A DNA stretch of 64,000 nt from JACDAL01 sp963849115 (lineage in GTDB: Bacteria; Actinomycetota; CADDZG01; WHSQ01), in contig CAWKGK010000009.1 in assembly GCA_963849115.1 (NCBI GenBank), positions 558,001 through 622,000 on the forward strand, written 5' to 3'. The notes below the pieces were generated by a model. That model searched no databases, had not been told where the DNA came from, and worked only from the letters and a program-made list of their open reading frames with translations. Positions 34,403-43,845 of the stretch are shown in pieces. A program made the position numbers and the translations under genes. Each line of letters starts with the position of its first letter. Positions within the stretch are counted from its first letter, which is position 1.

Positions 34403-34816
34403 ATGGCCTCTCGTCTCAACCCCTACATCAGCTTCGACGGCAACGCACGGCAAGCCATGGAGTTCTACGAGCGAGTCTTCGGCGGCACCTTGGATCTGCG
34501 TACCTTCGGTGAGTACGGCGCGCAGGACCCCTCGGACGCCGACAAGATAATGCATGGCCAGCTCGAGACCGGCAGCGGATTCACGCTCATGGGCGCCGAT
34601 GTGCCGCCTGGGATGGAACACAGCCCGGGGAGCAACATCGCGGTGAGCCTTAGCGGCGACGACGCCGACGAGCTGCGCGGTTACTGGGAGAGACTGTCCG
34701 ATGGCGGCACTGTATCGGTTCCCCTCGAGAAGCAGATGTGGGGCGACGAGTTCGGTATGTGCATGGATCAGTTTGGCATCGGTTGGCTGGTCAACATCAG
34801 CCAGCCAGAGGCTTGA
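34403..34816 (+). CDS. VOC-family (PhnB-like) protein
   Basis: A 137-residue single-domain vicinal-oxygen-chelate protein. LNPYISFDGNARQAMEFYER at the start and GTVSVPLEKQMWGDEFGMCM near 100 match the PhnB/3-demethylubiquinone-like group, which has no secure biochemical role. The ATG at 34403 has AAGGAGC upstream and starts the domain, so the extra 20 residues from 34343 are left out. No operon partner. Confidence 0.85.
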   Translation: MASRLNPYISFDGNARQAMEFYERVFGGTLDLRTFGEYGAQDPSDADKIMHGQLETGSGFTLMGADVPPGMEHSPGSNIAVSLSGDDADELRGYWERLSDGGTVSVPLEKQMWGDEFGMCMDQFGIGWLVNISQPEA

Positions 34817-34950
34817 TCCGCCCTTCGTTCTTGCACCTTGCCAGGTATGCGTGGTAAGTGCGGTGCGCGGTCAGACGCCGATAGAATCCAGTCATCTCGT
34901 TGAGATTAGTTTCGACTAGAGAGGCCCCGCCGGCAGTGATCGAGGGCGCC

Positions 34951-36351
34951 TCACGACTTCGTCGGCGGGGGGCGCTTAAGGAGCCGCACGCGCAGCACGG
35001 TCTCACCCGGTCGCGCGTCGATCGTGATCTCACCCCCGTGCCGGTCGACGATGATGCGACGGGAGATGTCCAGACCTAGACCGGTGCCCTTACCTACAGC
35101 CTTCGTCGTGAAGAAGGGGTCGAACGCGTGGGCCTGCGCCTCATGGGACATCCCGCCCCCCGTGTCGCTGATCTCCACAATCACGCCTTCGCCGGCGGCA
35201 CGCGTCGACACCCGAAGAGTGCCGTCCCCCTCCATCGCGTCGAGAGCGTTGTCGATGAGGTTCGTCCATACCTGGTTGAGCTCGCCGGCAACCGCTTCGA
35301 TCCGAGGGACGTCGGAGCCGTAGTCGCGCGCGACGGTGACTCCATCCGGAATCCGGTGACCCAACATCACGAGGGTGCTCTCGAGCCCCTCGGCGATATC
35401 GGTCCGCTGCATAGAGGCCCGGTCTAGCTGCGAGTACGACTTGAACGTCGCCACGAGGTCCGAGATGCGCCGGGTGGCCTCCTTCATTTCGGCCAGGAGG
35501 GTGGCCGTCGACAGGGTGCTGGCAACCCACTCAAAGCCAGGCTCGAGTTTGCTCCCGTCGAGCACGTCGGATGCCCGCTCGCACCAGGCGATGTCGACGC
35601 CCGCCGCGGCAAGCGGCGGGGCGATCAGCCAGTCCTGCTCGACCCCATGGCGAGACAGCCAGGTCGACAGGGTCTCCTCCCGATCGGCCATGGCGATCGG
35701 GTCCGTCGTGCCCGGCTGTGGCTCGATCTCTTGACGCAGCCCGTCGAGAGCGACCAACTGGTCTGCGGAGATCGAAGCTGCCGCGAGGCGTCCGAGGGAA
35801 GACAACAGCGTCTCGCAGGCGTCGCCGAGGGCGTCCACCGCTCGGGCTGCCGCTGCTGCCGGGTTGTTGATCTCGTGCGCGAGTCCGGCCGCCAGGGTTC
35901 CCAGGGCGGCCAAGGCTTCCTTCTGCCGTGTCACGGACTCGAAGTTGCGGGCCGTTCGGAACAGTCCCTCGATGAGGTGTGCGCCGAACGGGAACCAGGT
36001 ACTCGACCACTCCCTCAAGGCGGGGGCCGGTACACGGAGGATACGGCCGCCCACCGAGGCGCGACCCGTCGCGAGGTAGACCCCATGCTCGTCCCAGGCG
36101 CGGAACCCACCGGCCCACCGGCCGGGCGCATCCATGGCCCCCAGCAGCGTCTCCTCACGGCCCACGTGGCGCACCAAGTCGATCCTTCCGTCGACGAGAA
36201 CCCACCAGAAATCGGCGGGCTCACCCTCTCGGAAGAGCTCGTCGCCTGGGACGAACGACACCCCGGCGCCCACGGCGATTAGCTCGAGCAGCTGGTCGTC
36301 GCCCAGCCCGTCGAACAGGCCGAGCGGGCGCAGATCGCCGAGGTGCATCAC
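34951..36351 (-). CDS. Soluble sensor histidine kinase with N-terminal cyclic-nucleotide-binding-like domain
   Basis: The 466-residue kinase has no membrane helix. Residues 5-110 form a cNMP-binding-like domain (FDGLGDDQLLELIAVG, FREGEPADFWWVLVDGRIDL). A HisKA-type H box follows (LAAGLAHEINNPAAAAARA, phosphoacceptor His159), a long helical insertion, then the HATPase domain with NQVWTNLIDNALDAM, DTGGGM and GKGTGLGLDISRRI. The ATG overlaps the stop of the preceding response-regulator gene by 4 bp, so the two form one unit. The phosphate-binding cassette of the cNMP domain is weak, so its ligand is uncertain. Confidence 0.92.
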   Translation of the reverse strand: MMHLGDLRPLGLFDGLGDDQLLELIAVGAGVSFVPGDELFREGEPADFWWVLVDGRIDLVRHVGREETLLGAMDAPGRWAGGFRAWDEHGVYLATGRASVGGRILRVPAPALREWSSTWFPFGAHLIEGLFRTARNFESVTRQKEALAALGTLAAGLAHEINNPAAAAARAVDALGDACETLLSSLGRLAAASISADQLVALDGLRQEIEPQPGTTDPIAMADREETLSTWLSRHGVEQDWLIAPPLAAAGVDIAWCERASDVLDGSKLEPGFEWVASTLSTATLLAEMKEATRRISDLVATFKSYSQLDRASMQRTDIAEGLESTLVMLGHRIPDGVTVARDYGSDVPRIEAVAGELNQVWTNLIDNALDAMEGDGTLRVSTRAAGEGVIVEISDTGGGMSHEAQAHAFDPFFTTKAVGKGTGLGLDISRRIIVDRHGGEITIDARPGETVLRVRLLKRPPPTKS

Positions 36352-38003
36352 ATCGTCGCCAGGTAGCGGTGCACGAGGTACACGGACATGGCGCCTTCAC
36401 CGACGGCCGACGCCACTCGCTTCATGGAGTCCAGTCTGACGTCACCGGCCGCGAACACCCCGGGCACGCTTGTCTCCAGGACGAAAGGGGCGCGCGTCAG
36501 GGGCCAAGACGCCGGCCGGGAAGCGAGGAGGTCATTCCCGGTGATGACGAACCCCTTCTCGTCGCGGGCCACATCGGCGCCGAGCCAATCGGTCCGGGGC
36601 GATGCTCCGATGAACACGAACAGCCAGCTCGTCTGCACCTCCCACTCCTCGCTCGAGTCGCGGTCGGCCAGCGTGATGGCCTCCAGGTGACCGTCACCTC
36701 GAGCCGCCACGACCTCGCTGCGAAGCCGCACCTCGATGTTCTCCGCAGCGCGGATGCGGGCAACGAGGTAGACCGACATGCTGTCCTCGAGCGCCCCACC
36801 GCGGACGATCAGCACTACGCGCTTTGCGTGGCGGGCCAGGTTCAGGGCCGCCTGGCCGGCCGAGTTCGCAGCGCCGACGACGTACACCTCATCACCCTCG
36901 CACTGGACCGCCTCGCTCGCGGTGGCGCCGTAGTACACGCCGCGACCGGTGAGCGCCTCGAGACCGGGCACCTCGAGACGCCGGTACGAAACTCCTGTCG
37001 CCACGAGCAACGCACGCGCCTCCAGCTCCTCCGAGTCGCGGAAGCGCACCGCTCGTACCGGCCCGCGCGTCTCGAGCGCCACGACGTCGCGGGCAAGCAC
37101 CATCTCCGCCCCGAAGCGCGCCGCCTGTGCGACGGCTCGGTGCGCGAGGTCGGCGCCGGACAGGCCCTTCGGAAAGCCGAGGTAATTCTCGATCGATGCG
37201 CTCTGGCCGGCCTGGCCCCCGGGTGCCTCTCGTTCCGCCACGACGGTCCGCAGACCTTCGGATGCGGCGTACACCGCGGCTGCGAGCCCTGCCGGACCGC
37301 CCCCGACGATGCACAGGTCGTAAAGCGGTTGCTGGGCGCGTGTGCGCAGGCCGAGAGCCTCGGCGAGGTCGAGCGTTGACGGGGACTGGAGGACCTCGCC
37401 GTCGGGCAGGAGTACCAGCGGGAGATCACCGGCCGGGGCGTGCGCAAGTCCCCGGAGCCGCTGCGCTTCGTCGTCCCGATCGACGTCGAGCCATCGATAG
37501 GACACGTGGTTTCGCGCCAGGAAGGTCTTTACCTCGTGGGTCCGCTCCGACCAGCGGTGCCCCACCACCCGTACGTCTCCGGTGTCCTGGGGGTGCGCCT
37601 GCTGCCAGTCGCCCAACAGGTCGTCGATCACGGGGTACAGCCGCTCAGCCGGTGGGTCCCATGGCTTGAGCAAGTAGTAGTCGAGGCCGATGTCGTTGAT
37701 CGCCTTGATGGCGACGTCCGTGTCGGCGTACGCGGTGAGCAGGAGGAACTTGGCGTGGGGTGTGTGAGGCCGGGCCTGCTCGAGCATCTCGATGCCCGTC
37801 ATCTCCGGCATCCGTTGATCGGTGGCGATCAAAGCGACCGCTCGGTCACGCAACGACAACTCGGCGAGTACGCCGAGGGCCTCAGCGCCTGACGTCGCCC
37901 GGACGATGCGGTAATTGGATCCGTACTTGGCTCGCAGGTCACGGGTGATCGCCTGCGACACCACCGGATCGTCGTCGACCGTCAGAATTGTTGGTTTCGT
38001 CAT
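36348..38003 (-). CDS. Response regulator fused to thioredoxin reductase-like domain lacking CxxC
   Basis: The 551-residue protein starts with a receiver domain (DDD at 10-12, phosphoacceptor Asp62 in TDQRMPEMTG, Lys113 in LLKPWDPP). A glutaredoxin-like segment follows (about 140-215), then a two-dinucleotide-fold flavoprotein with FAD motif CIVGGGPAGLAAAVYA near 230, NAD(P)H motif VYVVGAANSAGQAALN near 385 and GVFAAGDVR near 520. Where thioredoxin reductases carry the redox CxxC this one reads YYGATASEA, so no disulfide can form. NCBI knows this architecture as fused response regulator/thioredoxin-disulfide reductase. The partner is the kinase downstream. Start at 38003 chosen to match receiver domains. 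Confidence 0.92.
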   Translation of the reverse strand: MTKPTILTVDDDPVVSQAITRDLRAKYGSNYRIVRATSGAEALGVLAELSLRDRAVALIATDQRMPEMTGIEMLEQARPHTPHAKFLLLTAYADTDVAIKAINDIGLDYYLLKPWDPPAERLYPVIDDLLGDWQQAHPQDTGDVRVVGHRWSERTHEVKTFLARNHVSYRWLDVDRDDEAQRLRGLAHAPAGDLPLVLLPDGEVLQSPSTLDLAEALGLRTRAQQPLYDLCIVGGGPAGLAAAVYAASEGLRTVVAEREAPGGQAGQSASIENYLGFPKGLSGADLAHRAVAQAARFGAEMVLARDVVALETRGPVRAVRFRDSEELEARALLVATGVSYRRLEVPGLEALTGRGVYYGATASEAVQCEGDEVYVVGAANSAGQAALNLARHAKRVVLIVRGGALEDSMSVYLVARIRAAENIEVRLRSEVVAARGDGHLEAITLADRDSSEEWEVQTSWLFVFIGASPRTDWLGADVARDEKGFVITGNDLLASRPASWPLTRAPFVLETSVPGVFAAGDVRLDSMKRVASAVGEGAMSVYLVHRYLATM

Positions 38004-38076
38004 GGGCTCGGCCTTCGGGTGATGTCGGCGCATCGTACCGTCGCGTCTGCGCTCAGGGGACCGGGATCTCCTTAGA

Positions 38077-38974
38077 ATGAGCCTGATGATCGCTTCGTTG
38101 AACGGCTACTGGAGAGTGGCTCAGCCTTATCAACGTTTCCTCTACCGGCTCTCGGCCCTCTTCTTGGTCAGCGCGGCCTTGCATGCCGCCGTCTTCATCC
38201 TCGACGACCGGCCCTGGGAGGGCCCGCTCTCGTGGCGCAAGCCGCTGTTGTTCTCGGTGTCGTTCGCTCTGGTGTGTGCGTCCCTGGCATGGGTCATGAC
38301 CTTCTTGCCCCGCAGACAGAGGGCAGGCTGGCTCCTCCTCGGCTCATTCGGATTTGCCAGCTTCGGAGAGACCGCGCTTATCTCTTTGCAGGCGTGGCGT
38401 GGAACTGCCTCGCACTTCAACTCCGCTACGGCCTTCGATGAGGTCGTGTTCGCCGCTATGGGCATGTTGATAGTCGTGGTGGTTGCAGACATCGTCATTA
38501 TCACCCTGTGGAGCTTGAAGTCGCTGGACGCTGCGGCGAGCTTCGCGCTTGCGATCAAGGCCGGCCTCCTTCTGATGGTGGTGGGACAGGGCCTCGGGGG
38601 GTTGTTGATCCGGGAGGGAACGCGCCAGGAGGAGCTCGGGCCGGTTACGTCTCCAGTGGTCGTCGGGCAAGACGGCATCCTCAACCTTTCCCACGCCGCC
38701 GCCCTGCACGCGCTGCAGTTGCTTACCGGTGCTCGCCTGGCTGCTGAGCTTCTCCGAGCGGAGCGAAAGTGAACGAACGAAGATCGTTGGCGTCGCGGCT
38801 TGCGGCTATGCGGGCCTGGTCCTGCTCACGGCGCTGCAAGCACTGGGGGGCCGCGCTCCTTTCGACCTCTCGGGGGTGGGTGCCGTCGCTCTTCTGGCAA
38901 GTGCGACTGCGATCCTGGGGGCCTCGGTGGTGGCTCTCGTCGGGGTACGGCCCGGGCTCTCGCCGAGCCGTTGA
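38077..38974 (+). pseudogene. Multi-pass membrane protein, frameshifted
   Basis: Two segments (38077-38772 and 38729-38974) read as one protein of about 298 residues with seven or so hydrophobic helices, starting LNGYWRVAQPYQRFLYRLSA. At 38726-38727 (CC in TTACCGG) one surplus base moves frame 1 to frame 2; the second frame continues the expected helix as VLAWLLSFSERSESERTKIV. Without the shift the tail becomes soluble and Arg-rich. Homologues are uncharacterised. It is divergent from the response-regulator fusion. Confidence 0.6.
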
Positions 38975-39047
38975 TAGTCGCGACGAGAGTCCCGTCTGTC
39001 CTCAGCTAGGGTGAGCGGCCGGCGTCGGCACAACGGGTACAGGGAGG

Positions 39048-40988
39048 GTGCAAGTGGGGGGCATGGTTCCAGAGGATCTGTACGAACTTCGCTGGGCCAC
39101 CGACCCGCGCCTTTCCCCGGACGGTCGGGTGGTTTCGTACACCGTGTCAGGTCTCGACCGAACCTCGAACGACTACACGAGCCGCATCTGGCTGACCGCA
39201 GCGGACGGCTCGGGCGAGCCCCGGGCCTTCACGTCCGGCGATAAGCAGGACGGAGGCGGACGCTGGTCACCGGACGGCTCTCAGCTTGCCTTCGTCTCCG
39301 ACCGGGACACGAAGACCAGCCAGCTTTTCGTCATCCCGGCGGCAGGGGGCGAAGCCCGCAGGATCACGGATCTCACCGAGGATGTCGCGCAGGTGACGTG
39401 GTCGCCAGACGGATCCGCGATAGCGTTCTCGGCGCGAGTGCGCGATGACGCCTACAAGGAGGAGGACGAGGGTAAACGAGCCCCTCGCCGCTTCCGCCGG
39501 CTCCAGTTCAAGCTCGATAATGTCGGCTGGACGGGTGACCGCAGAAGACACCTCTTTGTGGTGCCCGCCGATGGCTCCGAGGCACCCCGGCAGATCACCT
39601 CGGGAGACTTCGAGGACTCGGACCCTGCCTGGTCTGTAGACGGCGCCCGTATCGTGTTCTGTTCCGCCCGGGACGACGACTGGGACGTGAGTTTCGTGCG
39701 CGACCTCTACGAGGTCGATGTTTCCGGGGGTGAGCCGCGACGACTAACCGAGACAAGAGGTACGGCCACTTCCCCGCAGTGGTCACCCGACGGCTCCCGC
39801 ATCGCCTTCTACCTCTATCCCTCGGTCGACGACGACCCCCGCCACACTCAGGTAGCGGTCCTGGAGACAGCCACCGGCGAGATGCGCGTGCCGACCGAGT
39901 CGCTCGACCTCCAATGTGGTCCCTACCCGGAGGTAAGAGAGCCCCTGTGGGACGGTGACTCGATCCTGTTTGGTGTAGAAAAGGGCGGCAACCTGCATCT
40001 CTACAGAGTCGCCGCGGACGGCTCGAGCAAGCCCGAGGCGGTCCTCGAGGGCGAGCACGACGTCGGTGGCTACGACTTGAGAGCTGGCGTACTCGTCCAT
40101 GCCTCGTCGGTTGTCACCCGGCCCTACGAGCTCTTCTGTGGCGAGAAGGTCCTCACCGACGTGACGTCCGCATTCGTCGATGGGCGCAACCTGAGCCCCG
40201 CCGAGCGATACACCGCCACCTCCGCAGACGGCTCTGAAGTCGATGCCTGGATCATGCGGCCGAGCGACTTCGATGCGGACAAGCGCTACCCGGTGCTGCT
40301 CAACATCCACGGTGGTCCGTTCGCGCAGTACGGCACCGGCTTCTTCGACGAGTTTCAGGTCTACACCGCGGCGGGATACGTGGTGCTGTTCTCGAACCCA
40401 CGTGGCTCGTCCGGTTACTCGGAGGAATGGGGGAGGGCGATCCGGGGGCCGGGGGAGCTGGGGGGAGGCTGGGGATCGGTTGACTACGAGGACGTGATGG
40501 CCGTCGTGGACACCGCGCTCGAGCGCTTCAGCTTCTGCGATTCGGAGCGCCTCGGCGTCTTGGGGGGTTCATACGGAGGCTACTTGACGTCGTGGATCGT
40601 CTCTCACACCGGCCGATTCAAGGCCGCGTGCTCCGAGAGGGCGGTGAACGACTTCTACACGACGTGGGGCTCGAGTGACTTCGGCTGGGACTTCAAGGGC
40701 TACACGGGCTCATACCTGTTCGAGGACCGCGACGCCTATCTGGCGATCTCGCCCCACACCTACGCGCGCGACATCCACACCCCGCTTCTGATCCTTCATT
40801 CGGAGAACGACCTGCGCTGTCACGTCGAGCAGGGCGAGCAGCTGTTCACCACGCTCCGTCTCCTGGGTCGCGATGTAGAGATGGTGAGGTTCCCGAGCGA
40901 GTCGCACGAGCTCAGCCGCTCCGGTTCGCCGGCCCACCGGGTGATGCGCTTCGAGGTCATCCTGGAGTGGTTCGCCCGCTACCTCTGA
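39048..40988 (+). CDS. S9-family prolyl oligopeptidase/acylaminoacyl peptidase
   Basis: The 646-residue protein has an N-terminal beta-propeller (about 1-380, with repeated WSPDGS blades) and a C-terminal alpha/beta hydrolase. The triad is visible: Ser in GVLGGSYGGYLTSW, Asp in HSENDLRCH, His in PSESHELSRSG. The fold admits short peptides only. There is no signal peptide. Starts at GTG 39048, GTG 39054 and ATG 39063 are all possible; GGGAGG upstream is best spaced for 39054. It is probably an aminopeptidase acting on cytoplasmic peptides. Confidence 0.92.
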   Translation: MQVGGMVPEDLYELRWATDPRLSPDGRVVSYTVSGLDRTSNDYTSRIWLTAADGSGEPRAFTSGDKQDGGGRWSPDGSQLAFVSDRDTKTSQLFVIPAAGGEARRITDLTEDVAQVTWSPDGSAIAFSARVRDDAYKEEDEGKRAPRRFRRLQFKLDNVGWTGDRRRHLFVVPADGSEAPRQITSGDFEDSDPAWSVDGARIVFCSARDDDWDVSFVRDLYEVDVSGGEPRRLTETRGTATSPQWSPDGSRIAFYLYPSVDDDPRHTQVAVLETATGEMRVPTESLDLQCGPYPEVREPLWDGDSILFGVEKGGNLHLYRVAADGSSKPEAVLEGEHDVGGYDLRAGVLVHASSVVTRPYELFCGEKVLTDVTSAFVDGRNLSPAERYTATSADGSEVDAWIMRPSDFDADKRYPVLLNIHGGPFAQYGTGFFDEFQVYTAAGYVVLFSNPRGSSGYSEEWGRAIRGPGELGGGWGSVDYEDVMAVVDTALERFSFCDSERLGVLGGSYGGYLTSWIVSHTGRFKAACSERAVNDFYTTWGSSDFGWDFKGYTGSYLFEDRDAYLAISPHTYARDIHTPLLILHSENDLRCHVEQGEQLFTTLRLLGRDVEMVRFPSESHELSRSGSPAHRVMRFEVILEWFARYL

Positions 40989-41003
40989 TCTTTCTGGCCA
41001 ACC

Positions 41004-41041
41004 TTGGTACAAAGGCGCTTATAGGGTCGGTTCTGTACCAA
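41004..41041. terminator. Inverted repeat between convergent genes
   Basis: TTGGTACA (41004-41011) pairs with TGTACCAA (41034-41041) around a 22-base loop. It lies between the S9 peptidase and aldehyde dehydrogenase stop codons, so bidirectional termination is plausible; the unusually AT-rich arms also look like an operator. Confidence 0.4.
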
Positions 41042-41070
41042 ACCTGCCCTCGGCCCTCGCCCCGGCCCGC

Positions 41071-42540
41071 TTAGGTCGCTACCGCCACGTACTTGGTCGC
41101 CAGGTACTCCTCGATGCCCTCGGCTCCTCCTTCGCGCCCGAAGCCCGAGTGCTTGACGCCCCCAAAGGGGGCCGCAGGGTTCGAGACCAAGCCCTGGTTG
41201 AAGCCGACCATCCCCGTTTCGAGGCCCTCGATGACTCTGAGGGCGCGGTTGAAATCGCGGGTGTAGACGTAGGCGACGAGGCCGAACTCGCTGTCGTTGG
41301 CCCAGCGGATCGCATCTTTCTCTTCGGAGAATCCGATCACCGGGGCCACCGGCCCGAAGATCTCCTTGCGCAGGACCTGAGCGTCCTCTGTCACCTGCGC
41401 CAGCACTGTGGGCTCATAGAAGTACCCGGGGCCCTCGACCCGGCCCCCTCCCACGATCGCCTTGGCGCCTCTGCCGACGGCGTCGTCGACGAGATCGGAA
41501 ACGATCGAGCGTTGGTTGTCGTCGATCAGGGGGCCCACGTCTGTTCCCTCCTCGGTGCCCCGGCCGACCTTGAGCGCGCCCATTGCCTCGCCGAGTCGCT
41601 CGGTGAACTCGCCGGTCACAGCCTCGTGGACGTGAAAGCGGTTGGCGGCCACACAGGACTCTCCGATGTTGCGCATCTTGGCGATCATCGCCCCCGCCAC
41701 CGCAGCCTCGAGATCGGCGTCCTCGAACACCAGGAAAGGGGCGTTGCCGCCCAGCTCCATCGACAAGCGCAAGAGATTCTCGGAAGCCTGAGCCATCAGT
41801 TTCTGGCCCACTTCGGTCGAGCCGGTAAACGACAGCTTGCGCGCCCGCCGGTCCTCGATCAAGGGCCCCATGACGGAGCCCGAGCTCGAGCTCGTCACGA
41901 CGTTGAAGACGCCCGCCGGCAATCCGGCTTCCTCGAGAATGCCGGCAAACGCAAGCATCGAGAAGGGCGTCAGTTGAGCGGGCTTGATTACCATCGTGCA
42001 GCCGGCGGCGATCGCAGGGCCGACCTTGCGCGTCCCCATCGCTATCGGAAAGTTCCACGGCGTGATCAGAAGGCAGGGACCCACCGGCTGCTTCATGGTC
42101 AAGAGCCTGCCTTGCCCGTTGGGCGCAGTGGAGTAGCGGCCGCTGATGCGCACCGCTTCCTCGGAAAACCAGCGCAGAAACTCTGCCGCGTAGGTGACTT
42201 CAGCTTGCGACTCCTTGAGTGGCTTACCCATCTCGAGCGTCAAGAGAAGGGCCAGCTCCTCGGCGCGCTCGTTCATGAGCTCGAAGGCCCGCCGCAGGAT
42301 CTCGCCCCGCTCGCGGGGCGGGTGGTGCGCCCACTTCTCTTGCGCCTCCACCGCGGCGTCGAGAGCCGAGACGGCGTCCTCGGGAGTGGCGTCCGCAACC
42401 TCCCCCAGCACCTCTCCGGTCGAGGGGTCCTCCACCTTCAAGGTGCCCCCTCCGGAGGCGTCGCGCCACCGGCCCCCGATGTAGAGTTGATTGGGCGTCC
42501 TGCCTATGAGATCCTGCTCTGCCTTGTCCATGCCTCTCAC
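41071..42540 (-). CDS. NAD(P)-dependent succinate-semialdehyde dehydrogenase-like aldehyde dehydrogenase
   Basis: The 489-residue protein follows the GabD pattern: LYIGGRW near the start, TPWNFPIAM with the catalytic Asn, FTGSTEVGQKLM for cofactor binding, the Glu of MELGGNAPF, the nucleophile in GESCVAANR, and EIFGPVAPV. GabD oxidises succinate semialdehyde to succinate at the end of GABA and putrescine breakdown; other small aldehydes cannot be excluded. The start may be GTG at 42540 or ATG at 42531 (MDKAEQ), the latter with GAGAGG close upstream. It stands alone but fits the polyamine-type genes at 54-64 kb. Confidence 0.87.
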   Translation of the reverse strand: MRGMDKAEQDLIGRTPNQLYIGGRWRDASGGGTLKVEDPSTGEVLGEVADATPEDAVSALDAAVEAQEKWAHHPPRERGEILRRAFELMNERAEELALLLTLEMGKPLKESQAEVTYAAEFLRWFSEEAVRISGRYSTAPNGQGRLLTMKQPVGPCLLITPWNFPIAMGTRKVGPAIAAGCTMVIKPAQLTPFSMLAFAGILEEAGLPAGVFNVVTSSSSGSVMGPLIEDRRARKLSFTGSTEVGQKLMAQASENLLRLSMELGGNAPFLVFEDADLEAAVAGAMIAKMRNIGESCVAANRFHVHEAVTGEFTERLGEAMGALKVGRGTEEGTDVGPLIDDNQRSIVSDLVDDAVGRGAKAIVGGGRVEGPGYFYEPTVLAQVTEDAQVLRKEIFGPVAPVIGFSEEKDAIRWANDSEFGLVAYVYTRDFNRALRVIEGLETGMVGFNQGLVSNPAAPFGGVKHSGFGREGGAEGIEEYLATKYVAVAT

Positions 42541-42675
42541 GATACCCGTAGCGATGGGCGAGAAGGAGTACTCCAGTGCAAACCACCGGATACAAAGTGA
42601 GTACGGCGACGAGGACAGTGCCGCGACCTACTAAGCAAGCACGCCTCGGCGAAACACAACCAGGGGAGCCAGATA

Positions 42676-43065
42676 GTGGAACTTGAAGAAGCGAGGAAGA
42701 GTCTCGAAGAGGAGAGAGGCCGCTTGTTGAGCGCTCGCCCCGACCTCGAGTCGGAGGTGGAGCAGGAGTCGGCCGGGGGCGAGGATGTGTCGGAGCTGGC
42801 ATCCGTTGATCAGCATCCGGCCGACCAGGCGACCGAAACATTCGAGAGGGAGAAGGATCTGTCGATTCTTGAGTCCACCGAAGAGCAACTCCGCGATATA
42901 GAGCGTGCGCTCGCGCGCATCCAGGACGGCAGCTATGGCTCCTGTGAAGTGTGTGGCCGGCCGATCGGCGAGGAACGGCTCCGCGCAAAGCCTGCGGCCC
43001 GGCTCTGCATCGACCACCAGCGGGAGGCCGAGCAAAGCCCGAAGGCGCGCTCGGGCGGGCTCTGA
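42676..43065 (+). CDS. TraR/DksA-family zinc-finger protein
   Basis: A 129-residue protein with a helical, acidic N-terminal part (coiled-coil hairpin) and a C-terminal zinc finger, CEVCGRPIGEERL then CIDH, i.e. Cys-x2-Cys-x17-Cys-x2-His. The family binds the RNA polymerase secondary channel or related sites. In actinobacteria such proteins often accompany stress or rRNA control, not proven here. GTG start with GGGGAG upstream. Confidence 0.85.
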   Translation: MELEEARKSLEEERGRLLSARPDLESEVEQESAGGEDVSELASVDQHPADQATETFEREKDLSILESTEEQLRDIERALARIQDGSYGSCEVCGRPIGEERLRAKPAARLCIDHQREAEQSPKARSGGL

Positions 43066-43175
43066 TGTTCCCACTCGAATGCCGCGGCCAGACCGGGCAT
43101 ACGAGCCGGTCCCCTGGGTAGGATCCTGTTGAACGGCACTGCTCGACCTAGACACGACTTGAAAGGAGTCGCCTT

Positions 43176-43790
43176 ATGGCAGGTACGCACAGTCTTCCGG
43201 AGCTTTCTTATGACTATTCTGCCCTCGAACCGCACATCGATGCGCAGACGATGGAGATCCATCACAGCAAGCATCATCAGACCTATATCGACAAGCTGAA
43301 CGCAGCCCTCGAGGGCCACGACGACCTCGCCTCACAGTCGATCGAAGACCTAATGCGCAACTTCAGCCAGGTCCCCTCGGACATTCAAGGCCCGGTGCGC
43401 AATAACGGCGGAGGTCATGCCAACCACTCGTTCTTCTGGACCATTATGAGCCCCTCGGGTGGCGGGGAACCGTCGGGCACGCTGGCCGCGGCTATCGAGA
43501 GCACCTTCGGCTCGACCAAGGAGTTCAAAGAGAAGTTCACCGCCGAGGCAACCAACCGCTTCGGCAGCGGGTGGGCGTGGCTGGTCTCGGATGCAGGAAG
43601 TCTCTCTTGCTACAGCCTCCCGAACCAGGACTCCCCACTCATCGAGGGTCACACACCGATCCTGGGTCTCGACGTGTGGGAGCACGCCTACTACTTGAAG
43701 TATCAGAACAAGCGACCGGACTACATCGAAGCTTGGTGGAATGTCGTGAATTGGGACGAGGTCGCCAAGCGCTTCGAGAGCGCAAGCTAG
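43176..43790 (+). CDS. Superoxide dismutase (Fe/Mn)
   Basis: A 204-residue enzyme that converts superoxide to oxygen and H2O2. The four metal ligands are present: His in MEIHHSKHH near 29, His in GGHANHSFFW near 80, Asp and His in GLDVWEHAYYLKY near 168-172. A good site (TGAAAGGAG) precedes the ATG. Metal preference cannot be fixed by eye; the glycine-rich RNNGGGHANHSFFW is common in Mn or cambialistic forms. A hairpin at 43810-43838 follows. Confidence 0.96.
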   Translation: MAGTHSLPELSYDYSALEPHIDAQTMEIHHSKHHQTYIDKLNAALEGHDDLASQSIEDLMRNFSQVPSDIQGPVRNNGGGHANHSFFWTIMSPSGGGEPSGTLAAAIESTFGSTKEFKEKFTAEATNRFGSGWAWLVSDAGSLSCYSLPNQDSPLIEGHTPILGLDVWEHAYYLKYQNKRPDYIEAWWNVVNWDEVAKRFESAS

Positions 43791-43809
43791 CTCTCACAAA
43801 GACCCTCGG

Positions 43810-43838
43810 GCGGTTACCGGCGTATATCGCCGGGCCGC
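43810..43838. terminator. Bidirectional terminator between sod and dienelactone hydrolase gene
   Basis: The inner stem CCGGCG/CGCCGG (43817-43822, 43828-43833) around TATAT is extended by GCGG/CCGC outside. It lies between two convergent stop codons. Confidence 0.65.
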
Positions 43839-43845
43839 TCGAGCG

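Noticed and set aside
41149..42600. 483-codon open frame on the plus strand
   Set aside because: It is antisense to a complete aldehyde dehydrogenase with all motifs. High GC keeps the opposite strand open by chance.
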